Positions 17,341 through 25,745 of a DNA stretch of 64,000 bases are shown piece by piece; position 1 is the stretch's first letter; every line of letters starts with the position of its first letter. The translations under genes were made by a program, and so were the position numbers. This DNA comes from [Clostridium] saccharolyticum WM1 (lineage in GTDB: Bacteria; Bacillota; Clostridia; Lachnospirales; Lachnospiraceae): the NCBI RefSeq assembly GCF_000144625.1, contig NC_014376.1:4240501-4304500 (forward strand), given 5' to 3'. The notes below the pieces were generated by a model. It was not told the DNA's origin, did no database searches, and saw nothing but the letters and a program-made list of their open reading frames with translations.

Positions 17341-17439
17341 ATTCATCCGTTTATGAAATCATCTTTTGTTTTCATCATATAAAACAATGTACTGCCCGCC
17401 ATTTTCTATCAAGGCGGCGCCTTTCCCCGTTCCGGGATT

Positions 17440-18726
17440 TTACATATCTGCCTGCTTTATCGTAGCTTTGTACTCATCCGTTTTTCTGTATTTTAAAATT
17501 TTCCGGTCACTGATAAAGGCACAGATTAAACCGAGCGCCATAGCCGCCATACAAGTAATAAATACGAATTTGTATCCGCCAACCGGGTCTGCCTCTAATC
17601 TTGCACCGCACATGGAAGTGTAAAAGGTATCCGGAAGGAATCCCAGAATAGAAGCAATTCCAATAACACTACCCACCACATTTTTCTGTGTTCCCAGTTC
17701 ATCCACAACTGCATAGTATAATGCGCGGAATACCGGATAACACAAGGTAGAGAAAACCATAATAACCAGAATCGGAAACATCGTAACCGCAGATCCTGGT
17801 ATCAGAACCAGCAATATGTAACTGACTATAGAACCAAATCCCGCATAAATCATAAACTTGCTTGAACGCCCCATCTTTTTCGCGGCAAACGCTGCGATTG
17901 AAGCACCGATTAACGTACAGATTGTCCGGTTATAATTCGCAAAAATAACGGTCATATTCTGATCCATCCCACATACCTTCGCCAGATATGGCGCCAGATA
18001 AGAGATTCCTGCCTGTGCGATACAGGCGCCAAAGATCATTCCGGAAAGCAAGTAGGTAACCGGCCTGCTAAGTGCCTGGCCCATTGCTTTGATACTGTCA
18101 AGCAATCCTTTATTTGTAGAGCCCTCAACATTTGTTACAGGCATCAGGAAAACCATTGCAATACCAACCAGAATCATAACCACGCTGCAGGTGATAACTA
18201 CATAACTCATTGCCTTTGAACTATCGGCTGAAAATTTTGTAAATATACCTACAAAAATGGTCGTAAGAATAATACCTACAATTCCGCGCCCTGCTTCCAG
18301 TGAGCCATACATACTCCCCTGCTCATCGGCCCCTGCAATCACGTTGATACATTTAATCGATGCGGACCAGTAAGTCAGTACTGTTGTAAATGCCCATGCA
18401 ACATGGATGATCATCAGTATTGTGTAGCTTGGCCATGTTGCTTCCCATAATCCAAGGGCTCCTGTTCCTATCATGGAAAAAATCAAAAGCTTCTTTGCAT
18501 CAAACTTATCCGCGATCATCCCTCCTGGAATATAAAGAATAATATTGGCAATGCCATACACATTCAACAATTTACCGTAATCCGCATCCCTTCCCAGCAG
18601 CCCCATTGCTTCCTGAAGCGGTGCATAATAGGTGTACATCAGATATGGCAAAACATAGATCGTGTTCAACGACAACATCATCAAAATAAGGGTTATAACT
18701 TTTCCGGATTTTTTTTCTTTCCCCAT
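17440..18726 (-). CDS. MFS transporter, last gene of the CoA-catabolic operon
   Basis: 428 aa, about twelve membrane helices in two six-helix halves joined by a loop near 195-215 ('NVEGSTNKGLLDSIK'). The loop between helices 2 and 3 has 'GGMIADKFDAKK', the usual MFS G-(X)-AD-(X)-R/K motif. ATG at 18726 follows GAAAGAGGTAG. It lies 104 bases after the SSS symporter gene with no terminator between. Substrate unknown; position suggests import of the operon's carboxylate or export of its product. A remnant of a paralogue's 3' end lies at 14601. Confidence 0.85.
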   Translation of the reverse strand: MGKEKKSGKVITLILMMLSLNTIYVLPYLMYTYYAPLQEAMGLLGRDADYGKLLNVYGIANIILYIPGGMIADKFDAKKLLIFSMIGTGALGLWEATWPSYTILMIIHVAWAFTTVLTYWSASIKCINVIAGADEQGSMYGSLEAGRGIVGIILTTIFVGIFTKFSADSSKAMSYVVITCSVVMILVGIAMVFLMPVTNVEGSTNKGLLDSIKAMGQALSRPVTYLLSGMIFGACIAQAGISYLAPYLAKVCGMDQNMTVIFANYNRTICTLIGASIAAFAAKKMGRSSKFMIYAGFGSIVSYILLVLIPGSAVTMFPILVIMVFSTLCYPVFRALYYAVVDELGTQKNVVGSVIGIASILGFLPDTFYTSMCGARLEADPVGGYKFVFITCMAAMALGLICAFISDRKILKYRKTDEYKATIKQADM

Positions 18727-18830
18727 ACTTCTACCTCTTTCGTTTTATTTTTCTGCAGGAACAACAATAACAAATGAATTTGGTAATTCCTCCGTATAAA
18801 CATAACCAGGTTTTCATTTGTCCACATTTT

Positions 18831-20444
18831 TTATATCATACCATTATAAGGCAGCGCCCATCCAAACAGCAGCACCAGCGTCGTTATGACGCCTGCAATG
18901 ATCAGAATATATCCATAACGGCGATCCCGTTTATATTCGGATGCCGCTTTTTCTTTATCCGGCAATATCATTAATTTCTCGTGATATTCCATCTCCTCTG
19001 TTCCTGCCTGGTGGAGTTTTGTACCAATCAGTGCAAAGAATAAGCTTAAATAGATTCCGATAAAAAACGGATCCAGGAAATTCACAAAAACACCTGCGAA
19101 AGGACTGATCCCAAGCCCTACAAGACTTTTAGGAATGACAAATCCAAGAAAACCGGAAATCATCGCCCATCTGGCGCCGGTTGCAGATAATTTTTTGCAT
19201 ACAATGCCGCCAATCCCCGGCACTACCCAACTGGCTGCAATAATGGTGGATGCAAACCAGGAAATCACACGCACACCGCCTAATCCAACATAAGCCAGCA
19301 TTAGTGCCAGGATCCCTACTATCAACATCATAATACGGCTGTGCTTAAGCTTTTCTTCTTCCGAATTAAATTTCCTGTCAATAATATCCGACGTTACCGA
19401 AAACCCGATGACCGACAGGAACGTGGAGGCACTTGATAAGCCTGCCGCTGTAATACCGGCCAACAGTAATGTCCCGATCAATTTGGGAAGCACTTCAAAG
19501 GAGGCCCATATTAATACACGCTGCGGATCTTCCAGCCCTCCATTTAAATTCAGTACAGCCACCGACTGCAAATTCAGAAACAGGAGAAATACCACCGTAC
19601 AGATTGCTGCGACAGCACCGGAACGGAACGTTACATGCTCACTCTTAGCCATTAGATTCCGTCCAGCCTGCCACGGTGATACCGCAACAGTGATTAACCA
19701 GATAATGCCCATGGTAACCGCATACATCACTGCTCCAAACACATCCTTCGCTCCCGTACCGGCAATATTTCCATGATAATCCAACAGCCCCTGGGGTGCG
19801 GCCGGATTGTTCATCAGATTCGTCAGCAGTTTTCCAATCCCGCCTTGAGCTTTGAAAATAATCGGTCCCGCAAGAATTACTCCCAACAAAAATACTAAAA
19901 ACATCAGCGTATCTGTTAAGACCACTCCTTTTGACCCGGAGTAAAAGGTGAATACCGTAAAACAAAGCCATGCCAAAAACAGTGTTACTTCATAAGGCAG
20001 TCCGGTCAGTTCCTGTATCAGAATCCCCACACCCGTAATACATGCCAGCAGATATGCCGTCAAGGAAACAATGGTAATGATTCCTGCCACACGTCTGATT
20101 TTTCGGTCATGATAGCGCACGCCAAAATACTCCGGCATCGTAGTACATTCAGAGCGTCTTAAATATCTTCCAAAAACAAGAGGACCAAGCACATAACCGC
20201 AGGCGCACATGGAATTTAAAAGCACCAGTGAAGTAATATTTCCAGTGTAACACCAGCCCTGATCCCCCATAAATCCGTTTACAGACAACATGGAGGCAAT
20301 CAATGTACCAGTAATCAAAAAAGTGGGAGCATTACGTCCACTGACATAGTAGTCATTGGCATCTCTTACCTGGCTGCCGGCATATAAGCCAACCACCATA
20401 TATATTACAATACTTATAATAACACCCCAAAAATAAATGCTCAC
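18831..20444 (-). CDS. Sodium:solute symporter (SSS/SLC5 family)
   Basis: About 537 aa and thirteen predicted membrane helices, typical of SSS transporters that co-transport sodium with organic acids, amino acids or sugars. Characteristic text: 'DANDYYVSGRNAPTF' near 25 and 'AAGLSSASTFLSVIGF' near 345, the helix-8 sodium-site region. The frame is open to an ATG at 20483, but the GTG at 20444 has GAGAGAGGTGA at good spacing while the ATG has none; the GTG start is preferred. It follows a 35-residue one-helix peptide gene and precedes the MFS gene. It supplies uptake for the catabolic operon, though the substrate is not readable. Confidence 0.85.
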   Translation of the reverse strand: MSIYFWGVIISIVIYMVVGLYAGSQVRDANDYYVSGRNAPTFLITGTLIASMLSVNGFMGDQGWCYTGNITSLVLLNSMCACGYVLGPLVFGRYLRRSECTTMPEYFGVRYHDRKIRRVAGIITIVSLTAYLLACITGVGILIQELTGLPYEVTLFLAWLCFTVFTFYSGSKGVVLTDTLMFLVFLLGVILAGPIIFKAQGGIGKLLTNLMNNPAAPQGLLDYHGNIAGTGAKDVFGAVMYAVTMGIIWLITVAVSPWQAGRNLMAKSEHVTFRSGAVAAICTVVFLLFLNLQSVAVLNLNGGLEDPQRVLIWASFEVLPKLIGTLLLAGITAAGLSSASTFLSVIGFSVTSDIIDRKFNSEEEKLKHSRIMMLIVGILALMLAYVGLGGVRVISWFASTIIAASWVVPGIGGIVCKKLSATGARWAMISGFLGFVIPKSLVGLGISPFAGVFVNFLDPFFIGIYLSLFFALIGTKLHQAGTEEMEYHEKLMILPDKEKAASEYKRDRRYGYILIIAGVITTLVLLFGWALPYNGMI

Positions 20445-20485
20445 CAGGTCACCTCTCTCCACTTTGCAAAAACAAAACGGCATTT

Positions 20486-20593
20486 TTATCGTATATCATT
20501 TCGTTCCTCTTCTTTTTTCAGGACAACAAGCATGATGATACCTGATGCAACCAGACATCCGCCAACGCAAATTGAAAAAATGATTTCTCCCAT
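20486..20593 (-). CDS. 35-aa single-helix membrane peptide, probable small symporter subunit
   Basis: Reads MGEIIFSICVGGCLVASGII and MLVVLKKEEERNDIR: one hydrophobic helix (about 4-25) and a charged cytoplasmic tail. AAAGGAGC precedes the ATG by about ten bases. It sits between the acyl-CoA dehydrogenase gene and the sodium symporter gene, with its stop about 40 bases before the symporter start. One-helix peptides in this position are known beside NSS (MetS) and SSS transporters; by position and size I infer an accessory subunit. It is too short for standard gene finders. Confidence 0.6.
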   Translation of the reverse strand: MGEIIFSICVGGCLVASGIIMLVVLKKEEERNDIR

Positions 20594-20652
20594 GGTAAAA
20601 TATGCTCCTTTCTCCGCATGCAGATTCGTACACAAGCACTCTTTTCACAGGA

Positions 20653-21795
20653 CTATTTCATTCCCATATCCGCAGCTATAACCATCTTCTGAACTTCGCT
20701 GGTCCCTCCATAGATTTCCGTAATCTTTGCATCACGCATCATTCTTTCCACCGGATACTCTCTGGTATATCCGTATCCGCCAAACAGCTGAACTGCTTTG
20801 CTGGTCACATACCCGGCCGTTTCAGACGCATATAACTTTGCCATTGATGCTTGCGCAGTATATTTTTCTCCTGCCGTCTTCATACATGCGGCACGGTAGA
20901 CCAGCAAACGTGCCGCGTCAACACGTGTCTGCATATCTGCCAGCGTAAACTGTGTGTTCTGGAAAGCAGAAATTGGTTTACCGAACTGGATACGCTCTTT
21001 CACATACGCCGCAGCTGCGTCAATCGCCCCCTGGGCGATGCCAAGTGCCTGTGCCGCAATCCCAATACGGCCTCCATCAAGTGTGGCCATTGCAATCTTG
21101 AATCCTTTTCCAGCTTCACCAAGTAAATTTTCCTTTGGAACCTTTACATTGTCAAATACCAGCTCATAGGTAGCCGAACCGCGGATTCCCATTTTATGCT
21201 CCTTGCTTCCAAAGGTGAATCCTTCCATCCCTTTTTCGAGAATGAATGCGCTGATTCCTTTCTTTCCCAATTTCTTATCTGTCACCGCAAAGATGATATA
21301 TACATCAGCGTAAGACCCATTGGTAATAAAGATTTTACTTCCATTTAACAGATAATGATCCCCCTCATCGGAAGCCGTTGTTGCCTGCATGGCAGCATCC
21401 GTACCGGCATTGGGCTCGGTCAGGCCAAATGCTCCAAGCTTTTCGCCTGCGGCCAAATCCGGCAGATACTTCTGCTTCTGCTCTTCTGTCCCAAAAGCAA
21501 GAATGGGCCAGCAGCAAAAAGAGGTATGGATGGATACGGTAACGCCTGTACTTGCACATGCTTTGGAAATCTCTTCCACCGCCATGGCACATTCTAAGTC
21601 TCCCATTCCGACTCCCCCATATTCCTCCGGAATCGGAATACCCATTACGCCGATTTCCCCAAGCTGGGGTATCAGCTCTTCCGGAAATCTCTCCTCTCTG
21701 TCAAGTTCTGCTGCAATGGGCGCAATTTCCGCTTCTACAAATTCCCGGATTGTGTCACGTAATAATTCCTGCTCATCATTTAACTTAAATTCCAT
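20653..21795 (-). CDS. Acyl-CoA dehydrogenase family flavoprotein with altered catalytic position
   Basis: 380 aa, full length. N-terminal helices (MEFKLNDEQELLRDTIREF), the beta domain with FAD text 'FGLTEPNAGTDA' and 'FITNGSYADVYI', the C-terminal bundle with 'RIQFGKPISAFQNTQF' and 'QLFGGYGYTREYPVERMMRD'. Family members with butyryl-CoA dehydrogenase chemistry have IYEGT with the catalytic Glu; here the text is IYGGTSEVQ, so Gly replaces it. The alternative helix-G Glu used by isovaleryl- and long-chain enzymes is not obvious either (GAIDAAAAYV). It is paired with a CaiA-like second dehydrogenase. Either the base is elsewhere, or this subunit is non-catalytic or structural. Electrons would pass to one of the neighbouring ETFs. 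Confidence 0.87.
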   Translation of the reverse strand: MEFKLNDEQELLRDTIREFVEAEIAPIAAELDREERFPEELIPQLGEIGVMGIPIPEEYGGVGMGDLECAMAVEEISKACASTGVTVSIHTSFCCWPILAFGTEEQKQKYLPDLAAGEKLGAFGLTEPNAGTDAAMQATTASDEGDHYLLNGSKIFITNGSYADVYIIFAVTDKKLGKKGISAFILEKGMEGFTFGSKEHKMGIRGSATYELVFDNVKVPKENLLGEAGKGFKIAMATLDGGRIGIAAQALGIAQGAIDAAAAYVKERIQFGKPISAFQNTQFTLADMQTRVDAARLLVYRAACMKTAGEKYTAQASMAKLYASETAGYVTSKAVQLFGGYGYTREYPVERMMRDAKITEIYGGTSEVQKMVIAADMGMK

Positions 21796-21830
21796 AATTT
21801 TCTCCTTTTGCTTCCTATATCTTCCATCCC

Positions 21831-22967
21831 TTATCGATATCTTTTCAGAATCTGCTTGCTTGCAATTACCGTCTGAATCTCACCGGTTCCTCCAGAGATA
21901 CGTGTGATTCTAAGATCACGGTAAATACGGCTTACACGGCTTCCGCAGAAACCGATGCCTGCCATTACCTGCATGGCATGATCTACCACAATATTTGCAG
22001 ATTCGGAGCAGAACTGTTTTGCAATGGATGCTTCCTCTCTTCTTAGGAGACCATTATCCTTATTCCAGGCATAGCGCAGCAGCATATCGCGCATTGCTTC
22101 AATTCTCATCGCCATCTCCATAATATGGTTCTGGATGAGCTGCAATCTTCCGATTTCTTTCCCAAAAGCGATTCTCTGGTTTGCATATCTGCATGCATCT
22201 TCGTATGCACACAAAGCCTGTGCATATGCGTTAAACGCATCAATGAGACGCTCATAATCAAACCCCTTTGAGGTAGCAAGCAGACCGTTACCTTCTGTGC
22301 TGAACATATCCTTTTCTTCGATTTCTACATCATCAAACCAGATATCGTTCACATTCTCCATATGAAGTCCCATAGTCTCCATAGGCTCCTTTTTGCAGCC
22401 GGGGCCATTGGTAGGAACAAACCATAAGGTCAGCTGCTCCGGATTTTCACTGTTCTTTGCAAGGGTCAGGCAGTAATCACTTCCCTGGGCACCGGAGATA
22501 AAGTGCTTGTGTCCATTGATATATACTTTTCCATTTCTGCGTGTATAGGTGGTCAAAATCGTACCACTGGAAAGATCCGTACCTGCAGTCGGTTCCGAAA
22601 AGCCCTGTGCATATGCCGGGTGCCCCTCAAAAAACAGTGGCATGAATTTTTCAATCTGCTCTTTCGTACCATTCTCCAGCAATGCATCTGCTTTCACATG
22701 ATCCCAGAACAAGTATACCGGCGTTCCGCATCTTCCCAGCGCTTCCATCACAAGGAGCATCGTAATCGCACCTTCGCCGTCTCCGCCTGCCTCCTCCGGC
22801 AAGAACATGCTAAAGCATCCCAATTCCTTTAAAATATCCCAGAACTTGTGGGGATGTTCGTGATTCCTGTCACATTCCTGAAAATAGCTCTCTAAATTCT
22901 CACGTGTCAATGCCTCTTCAATTGCCTGTACCATTAATTCCTGTTCCTCTGTAATTCTAAAATCCAT
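21831..22967 (-). CDS. CaiA-like acyl-CoA dehydrogenase (enoyl-CoA/crotonobetainyl-CoA reductase type)
   Basis: 378 aa. The C-terminal half closely follows E. coli CaiA as I remember it: 'ALCAYEDACRYANQRIAFG', 'EIGRLQLIQ', 'DHAMQVMAGIGFCG' and 'RDLRITRISGGTGEIQ'. The catalytic Glu is in helix G (AYEDACRY), as in the isovaleryl-CoA/CaiA branch, and the usual C-terminal Glu is Gly, normal for that branch. It would reduce the double bond of an enoyl-CoA with electrons from ETF. The longer frame start (22997) is rejected because GGAGGAAAG precedes the ATG at 22967. It lies 35 bases upstream of the second dehydrogenase. Confidence 0.87.
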   Translation of the reverse strand: MDFRITEEQELMVQAIEEALTRENLESYFQECDRNHEHPHKFWDILKELGCFSMFLPEEAGGDGEGAITMLLVMEALGRCGTPVYLFWDHVKADALLENGTKEQIEKFMPLFFEGHPAYAQGFSEPTAGTDLSSGTILTTYTRRNGKVYINGHKHFISGAQGSDYCLTLAKNSENPEQLTLWFVPTNGPGCKKEPMETMGLHMENVNDIWFDDVEIEEKDMFSTEGNGLLATSKGFDYERLIDAFNAYAQALCAYEDACRYANQRIAFGKEIGRLQLIQNHIMEMAMRIEAMRDMLLRYAWNKDNGLLRREEASIAKQFCSESANIVVDHAMQVMAGIGFCGSRVSRIYRDLRITRISGGTGEIQTVIASKQILKRYR

Positions 22968-23028
22968 AGTTCTTTCCTCCATTATTCTGTCTATCATTAT
23001 CCCTTACGGGGGACTTCCCGGTTTTCAA

Positions 23029-23802
23029 TCATTTTCCCTTCCAGTCCGGTTTTCGTTTCTCCAGAAATGCTCTTGGTCCTTCTACAGAATCTTCTGTCTT
23101 TTCTATATAATCCCAGCAACGGTTACAGAAGCGCTGCGCATCCTCCTGCGATACCTGGGGAGCAATGTGTAAAATCTCTTTGGTCAGCTTTAAGGATATC
23201 GGCGCATTGGCAGCGATGATATGGGCAAGTTCCAGAGCCTTTATAAGTACCTGATCCGAGGGCACCACATAGTTTACCAGGCCAATCTCATATGCACGGG
23301 AAGCGGAAATTAGTTTTCCGGTCAGGCACATCTCCGCCGCAATTTTAGGCGGTACCAGCTTGGGAAGGCGAATCAGTCCGCCGCTGGTTGCCAGGAGACC
23401 TACCTTCACCTCAGAAAGTCCAAATTTCGCATGTTCTGCCGCCACGATCAGATCACATGACACTGCAATTTCAAGCCCCCCTGCAACTGCCGTTCCATTT
23501 GCCGCGCAGATAATCGGTTTTGTTGATACCCTTTCTGTAATTCCCGCAAAACCATGGGCCATAATGGTCTGACAGCCGCCATTTTCATCGTATGCGCTTA
23601 AATCTTCTCCGGCACAGAAGCTTCTTTCTCCAGCGCCGGTTATGATAATGCAGCGTACCTTTGAATCCTTTTCCGCATCATTAAAAATTTCTTCCAGCCT
23701 TGCAGATGTTTCCGGATCAATGGCATTCCTCCTCTCATCGCGGTTGATCGTTACGATCAACACCTCATCCCTTAATTCCGTAAGTACCTTTTGGTTCTCC
23801 AT
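23029..23802 (-). CDS. CaiD-like enoyl-CoA hydratase
   Basis: 257 aa crotonase-fold enzyme that adds or removes water on an enoyl-CoA. 'ITGAGERSFCAGEDL' and 'GTAVAGGLEIA' form the oxyanion hole. Both general acid/base glutamates are present, in 'GGLEIA' and 'LSEVKVG'. The end 'EDSVEGPRAFLEKRKPDWKG' and 'GFAGITE' agree with E. coli carnitinyl-CoA dehydratase CaiD. ATG at 23802 follows AGGAGG. Between the MBL hydrolase and CaiA-like genes on one strand. Together with CaiA-, CaiB- and CaiC-like neighbours it points to a carnitine-like 3-hydroxyacyl/enoyl-CoA interconversion, with the actual substrate unproven. Confidence 0.87.
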   Translation of the reverse strand: MENQKVLTELRDEVLIVTINRDERRNAIDPETSARLEEIFNDAEKDSKVRCIIITGAGERSFCAGEDLSAYDENGGCQTIMAHGFAGITERVSTKPIICAANGTAVAGGLEIAVSCDLIVAAEHAKFGLSEVKVGLLATSGGLIRLPKLVPPKIAAEMCLTGKLISASRAYEIGLVNYVVPSDQVLIKALELAHIIAANAPISLKLTKEILHIAPQVSQEDAQRFCNRCWDYIEKTEDSVEGPRAFLEKRKPDWKGK

Positions 23803-23818
23803 GCTTCTTTACCTCCTG

Positions 23819-24466
23819 TTATTGATATAATCTGCCGGAATCTTTGCAAAAACATTGCAAATACGGGTTATATTTTTTTTCTGCCGAAAGTGTCGTAAGC
23901 CCCTCATGCCCCGGATACACGTTATAATCTCCTTTTATTTCTGAAATCCGGCGCAATGACAAATGCATCTGGGCATCATCACCTCCTGGAAAGTCCGTAC
24001 GTCCAATGCTATTGCAAAACAGTGTATCTCCTGTAAATAGTCCATCCTCCACCAAAAACAGTACGGACCCTTTTGTATGCCCCGGCGTGTGGCACACGGT
24101 AATCTCAAAACCCGCCAGCCAGAGCTTCTGTCCTTCTTCAATTCCTCTGACATTCGATAATGCAGTTACGGTGGGAAACACCATACCCATGTCATGCTCC
24201 TCTTTTTCCATTGGGCAGTCCAGCAAATGACAGTACACAGGAAGTTCCTTCCAAAACGCCTGCAGCTTCGGAACTGCCAGAAAGTGGTCATAATGTCCAT
24301 GGGTAAGAAGAATGGCCTCCGGAACCAGATTCTGCTGAACAAGCCACTTCCTGATGTTCTCTGCATCATCTGCCGGATCAATTAAAATACATTTGCCCAA
24401 ACTCTTGCCTGAAATGATATAACAATTTGTATTAAATATTCCCAAAACAAGTCTCTGTACTTCCAT
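23819..24466 (-). CDS. Metallo-beta-lactamase-fold hydrolase (glyoxalase II-like)
   Basis: 215 aa. Carries the two-metal set: 'THGHYDHF' (HxHxDH), 'HTPGHTKGS', 'FTGDTLF' and a final 'VYPGHEG'. Size and layout match glyoxalase II-like hydrolases, which cleave thioesters. Inside a CoA-catabolic operon it may act as a thioesterase releasing the product or clearing misacylated CoA; that is inference. The ATG at 24466 is chosen over the GTG three bases upstream because GGAGGTGAGTG gives it correct spacing. It starts 33 bases after the CoA-transferase stop. Confidence 0.82.
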   Translation of the reverse strand: MEVQRLVLGIFNTNCYIISGKSLGKCILIDPADDAENIRKWLVQQNLVPEAILLTHGHYDHFLAVPKLQAFWKELPVYCHLLDCPMEKEEHDMGMVFPTVTALSNVRGIEEGQKLWLAGFEITVCHTPGHTKGSVLFLVEDGLFTGDTLFCNSIGRTDFPGGDDAQMHLSLRRISEIKGDYNVYPGHEGLTTLSAEKKYNPYLQCFCKDSGRLYQ

Positions 24467-24499
24467 CACTCACCTCCCTGCATTCTCTCTCGTTATTTT

Positions 24500-25714
24500 T
24501 TAGAACATGTGCTCACCGACGACACCGTCATCAATTAATTTTTGAATCTCTTCCCTGGAATATCCTGCTCTCTCCAATATATCTCTGGAATCCTGCCCCA
24601 GCAGCGGCGAGCCCCTGTGGATCGGGCATAGCTCGTCATTGAACCGGATGGGATTATTGTAAAAACGGATGAAACCAATGTTATCCTGCCAGGCCAGAGC
24701 CGTGACATCAGTCTGGTTCGCATGGTCTGAGGTATACGCTTCAATAAACGGCAGAACCTCCGATGCTCCCACGTTCACCGCCAAAAGCTTTTCTTCTGCT
24801 TCTTTGCGGAACATGGTACGGGTCACCGCTTCTATCCTTTCCGTAAGTACTTCCCTGTTTGCAATGCGTGCTTCCATTGTTGCAAACCGGGGGTCTGAAA
24901 GCAAGTCTGCCAGCCCTAACGTATTGGCAAGGGCTTTCCATTTTTCCTGGGTATCGGCAACGATGGATACCCAGCCATCCCTTGCCTCAAAGATCCCATA
25001 GGGTGCGGCAAAACGATCATGATTCCCAAAACGCGCCTGGGCCTTTCCTTCCATACCGTAATCCATTACTGTTTCTGCACATGCCTCCATTACAACATCC
25101 GACATTCCAATGTCAATTCTGCATCCCTTTCCAGTCCTGCGGGCTTCGATCAGTGCCATAAGCACCGCATTAAACCCATAGATTCCCGTAAGCGTATCAC
25201 AGTTTGCATTTCCCGCCTTTACAGGAGCCCCCTCTGCCTCACCATTGCTGGCCGCAAAGCCGCCGCGCGCAGCCGCGATTGCATCATAGCAGGGATATTT
25301 CATCAGCGGCCCGCTGGCACCAAAACCGCTCAGCGACATAAACACAATTCCGGGATTGATCTCCTTTAATTTGTCATACCCAAGTCCCAGCCGGTCGATG
25401 GAACCGCTCTTAAAATTTTCCAATACCACATCGCATTGTTTTACCATCTCGTAAATGACGTTTTTCCCTTCCGCTGAGGAAAGATCCAGTTCAATGCTTT
25501 GTTTATTTTTGTTATAGGCACAGTAAAGCGTACTCATGCCATTTACAAATGGATCCCATGTTCTGGATTGGTCACCGGCGTTGTATCTCTCTACCTTCCA
25601 CACCTCTGCGCCTAAATCCGCAAACTGCCATGCCGTATAGACTCCCGCCAATGCAATGGTAAAGTCCAAAACTTTCATGCCTTTAAATACGCCCTTTGAT
25701 TCCCATTTGGCCAT
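24500..25714 (-). CDS. Family III CoA-transferase (CaiB/BaiF type), catalytic copy
   Basis: 404 aa. Starts with the family's 'MKVLDFTIALAGVYTAWQFADLGAEVWKVE' layout and continues with 'PGIVFMSLSGFG', the block 'GNANCDTLTGIYGFNAVLMA' and 'TGKGCRIDIGMSD'. The Asp in NCDTLTG stands where family III enzymes have the residue that forms the acyl-anhydride/aspartyl-CoA intermediate. It would move CoA from a product acyl-CoA to the incoming acid, saving ATP once the CaiC-like ligase has primed the cycle. ATG follows AAAGGGG. It lies 31 bases after the second CoA-transferase gene, so the two may form a complex. Confidence 0.87.
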   Translation of the reverse strand: MAKWESKGVFKGMKVLDFTIALAGVYTAWQFADLGAEVWKVERYNAGDQSRTWDPFVNGMSTLYCAYNKNKQSIELDLSSAEGKNVIYEMVKQCDVVLENFKSGSIDRLGLGYDKLKEINPGIVFMSLSGFGASGPLMKYPCYDAIAAARGGFAASNGEAEGAPVKAGNANCDTLTGIYGFNAVLMALIEARRTGKGCRIDIGMSDVVMEACAETVMDYGMEGKAQARFGNHDRFAAPYGIFEARDGWVSIVADTQEKWKALANTLGLADLLSDPRFATMEARIANREVLTERIEAVTRTMFRKEAEEKLLAVNVGASEVLPFIEAYTSDHANQTDVTALAWQDNIGFIRFYNNPIRFNDELCPIHRGSPLLGQDSRDILERAGYSREEIQKLIDDGVVGEHMF

Positions 25715-25745
25715 TTTTTCTACCCCTTTCCATATATTTTTCCGG

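Larger units (their letters stand above)
17204..17385. repeat. Tandem duplication of an 87-base unit (period 95)
   Basis: Unit 1 is 17204-17290 and unit 2 is 17299-17385. They match over nearly their whole length with a few substitutions and one small shift near GCATTCTTTG / TCATCTTTTG. Each unit carries the same terminator hairpin and a TGAAA...TTTCA stem. Confidence 0.9.
17071..17439. other. Regulatory and terminator region between MFS and LacI-type genes
   Basis: Contains the promoter side of the LacI-type gene, a 15-bp palindrome (17204-17218) and a tandem 87-base duplication carrying two terminators. No coding sequence is visible. Confidence 0.6.
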
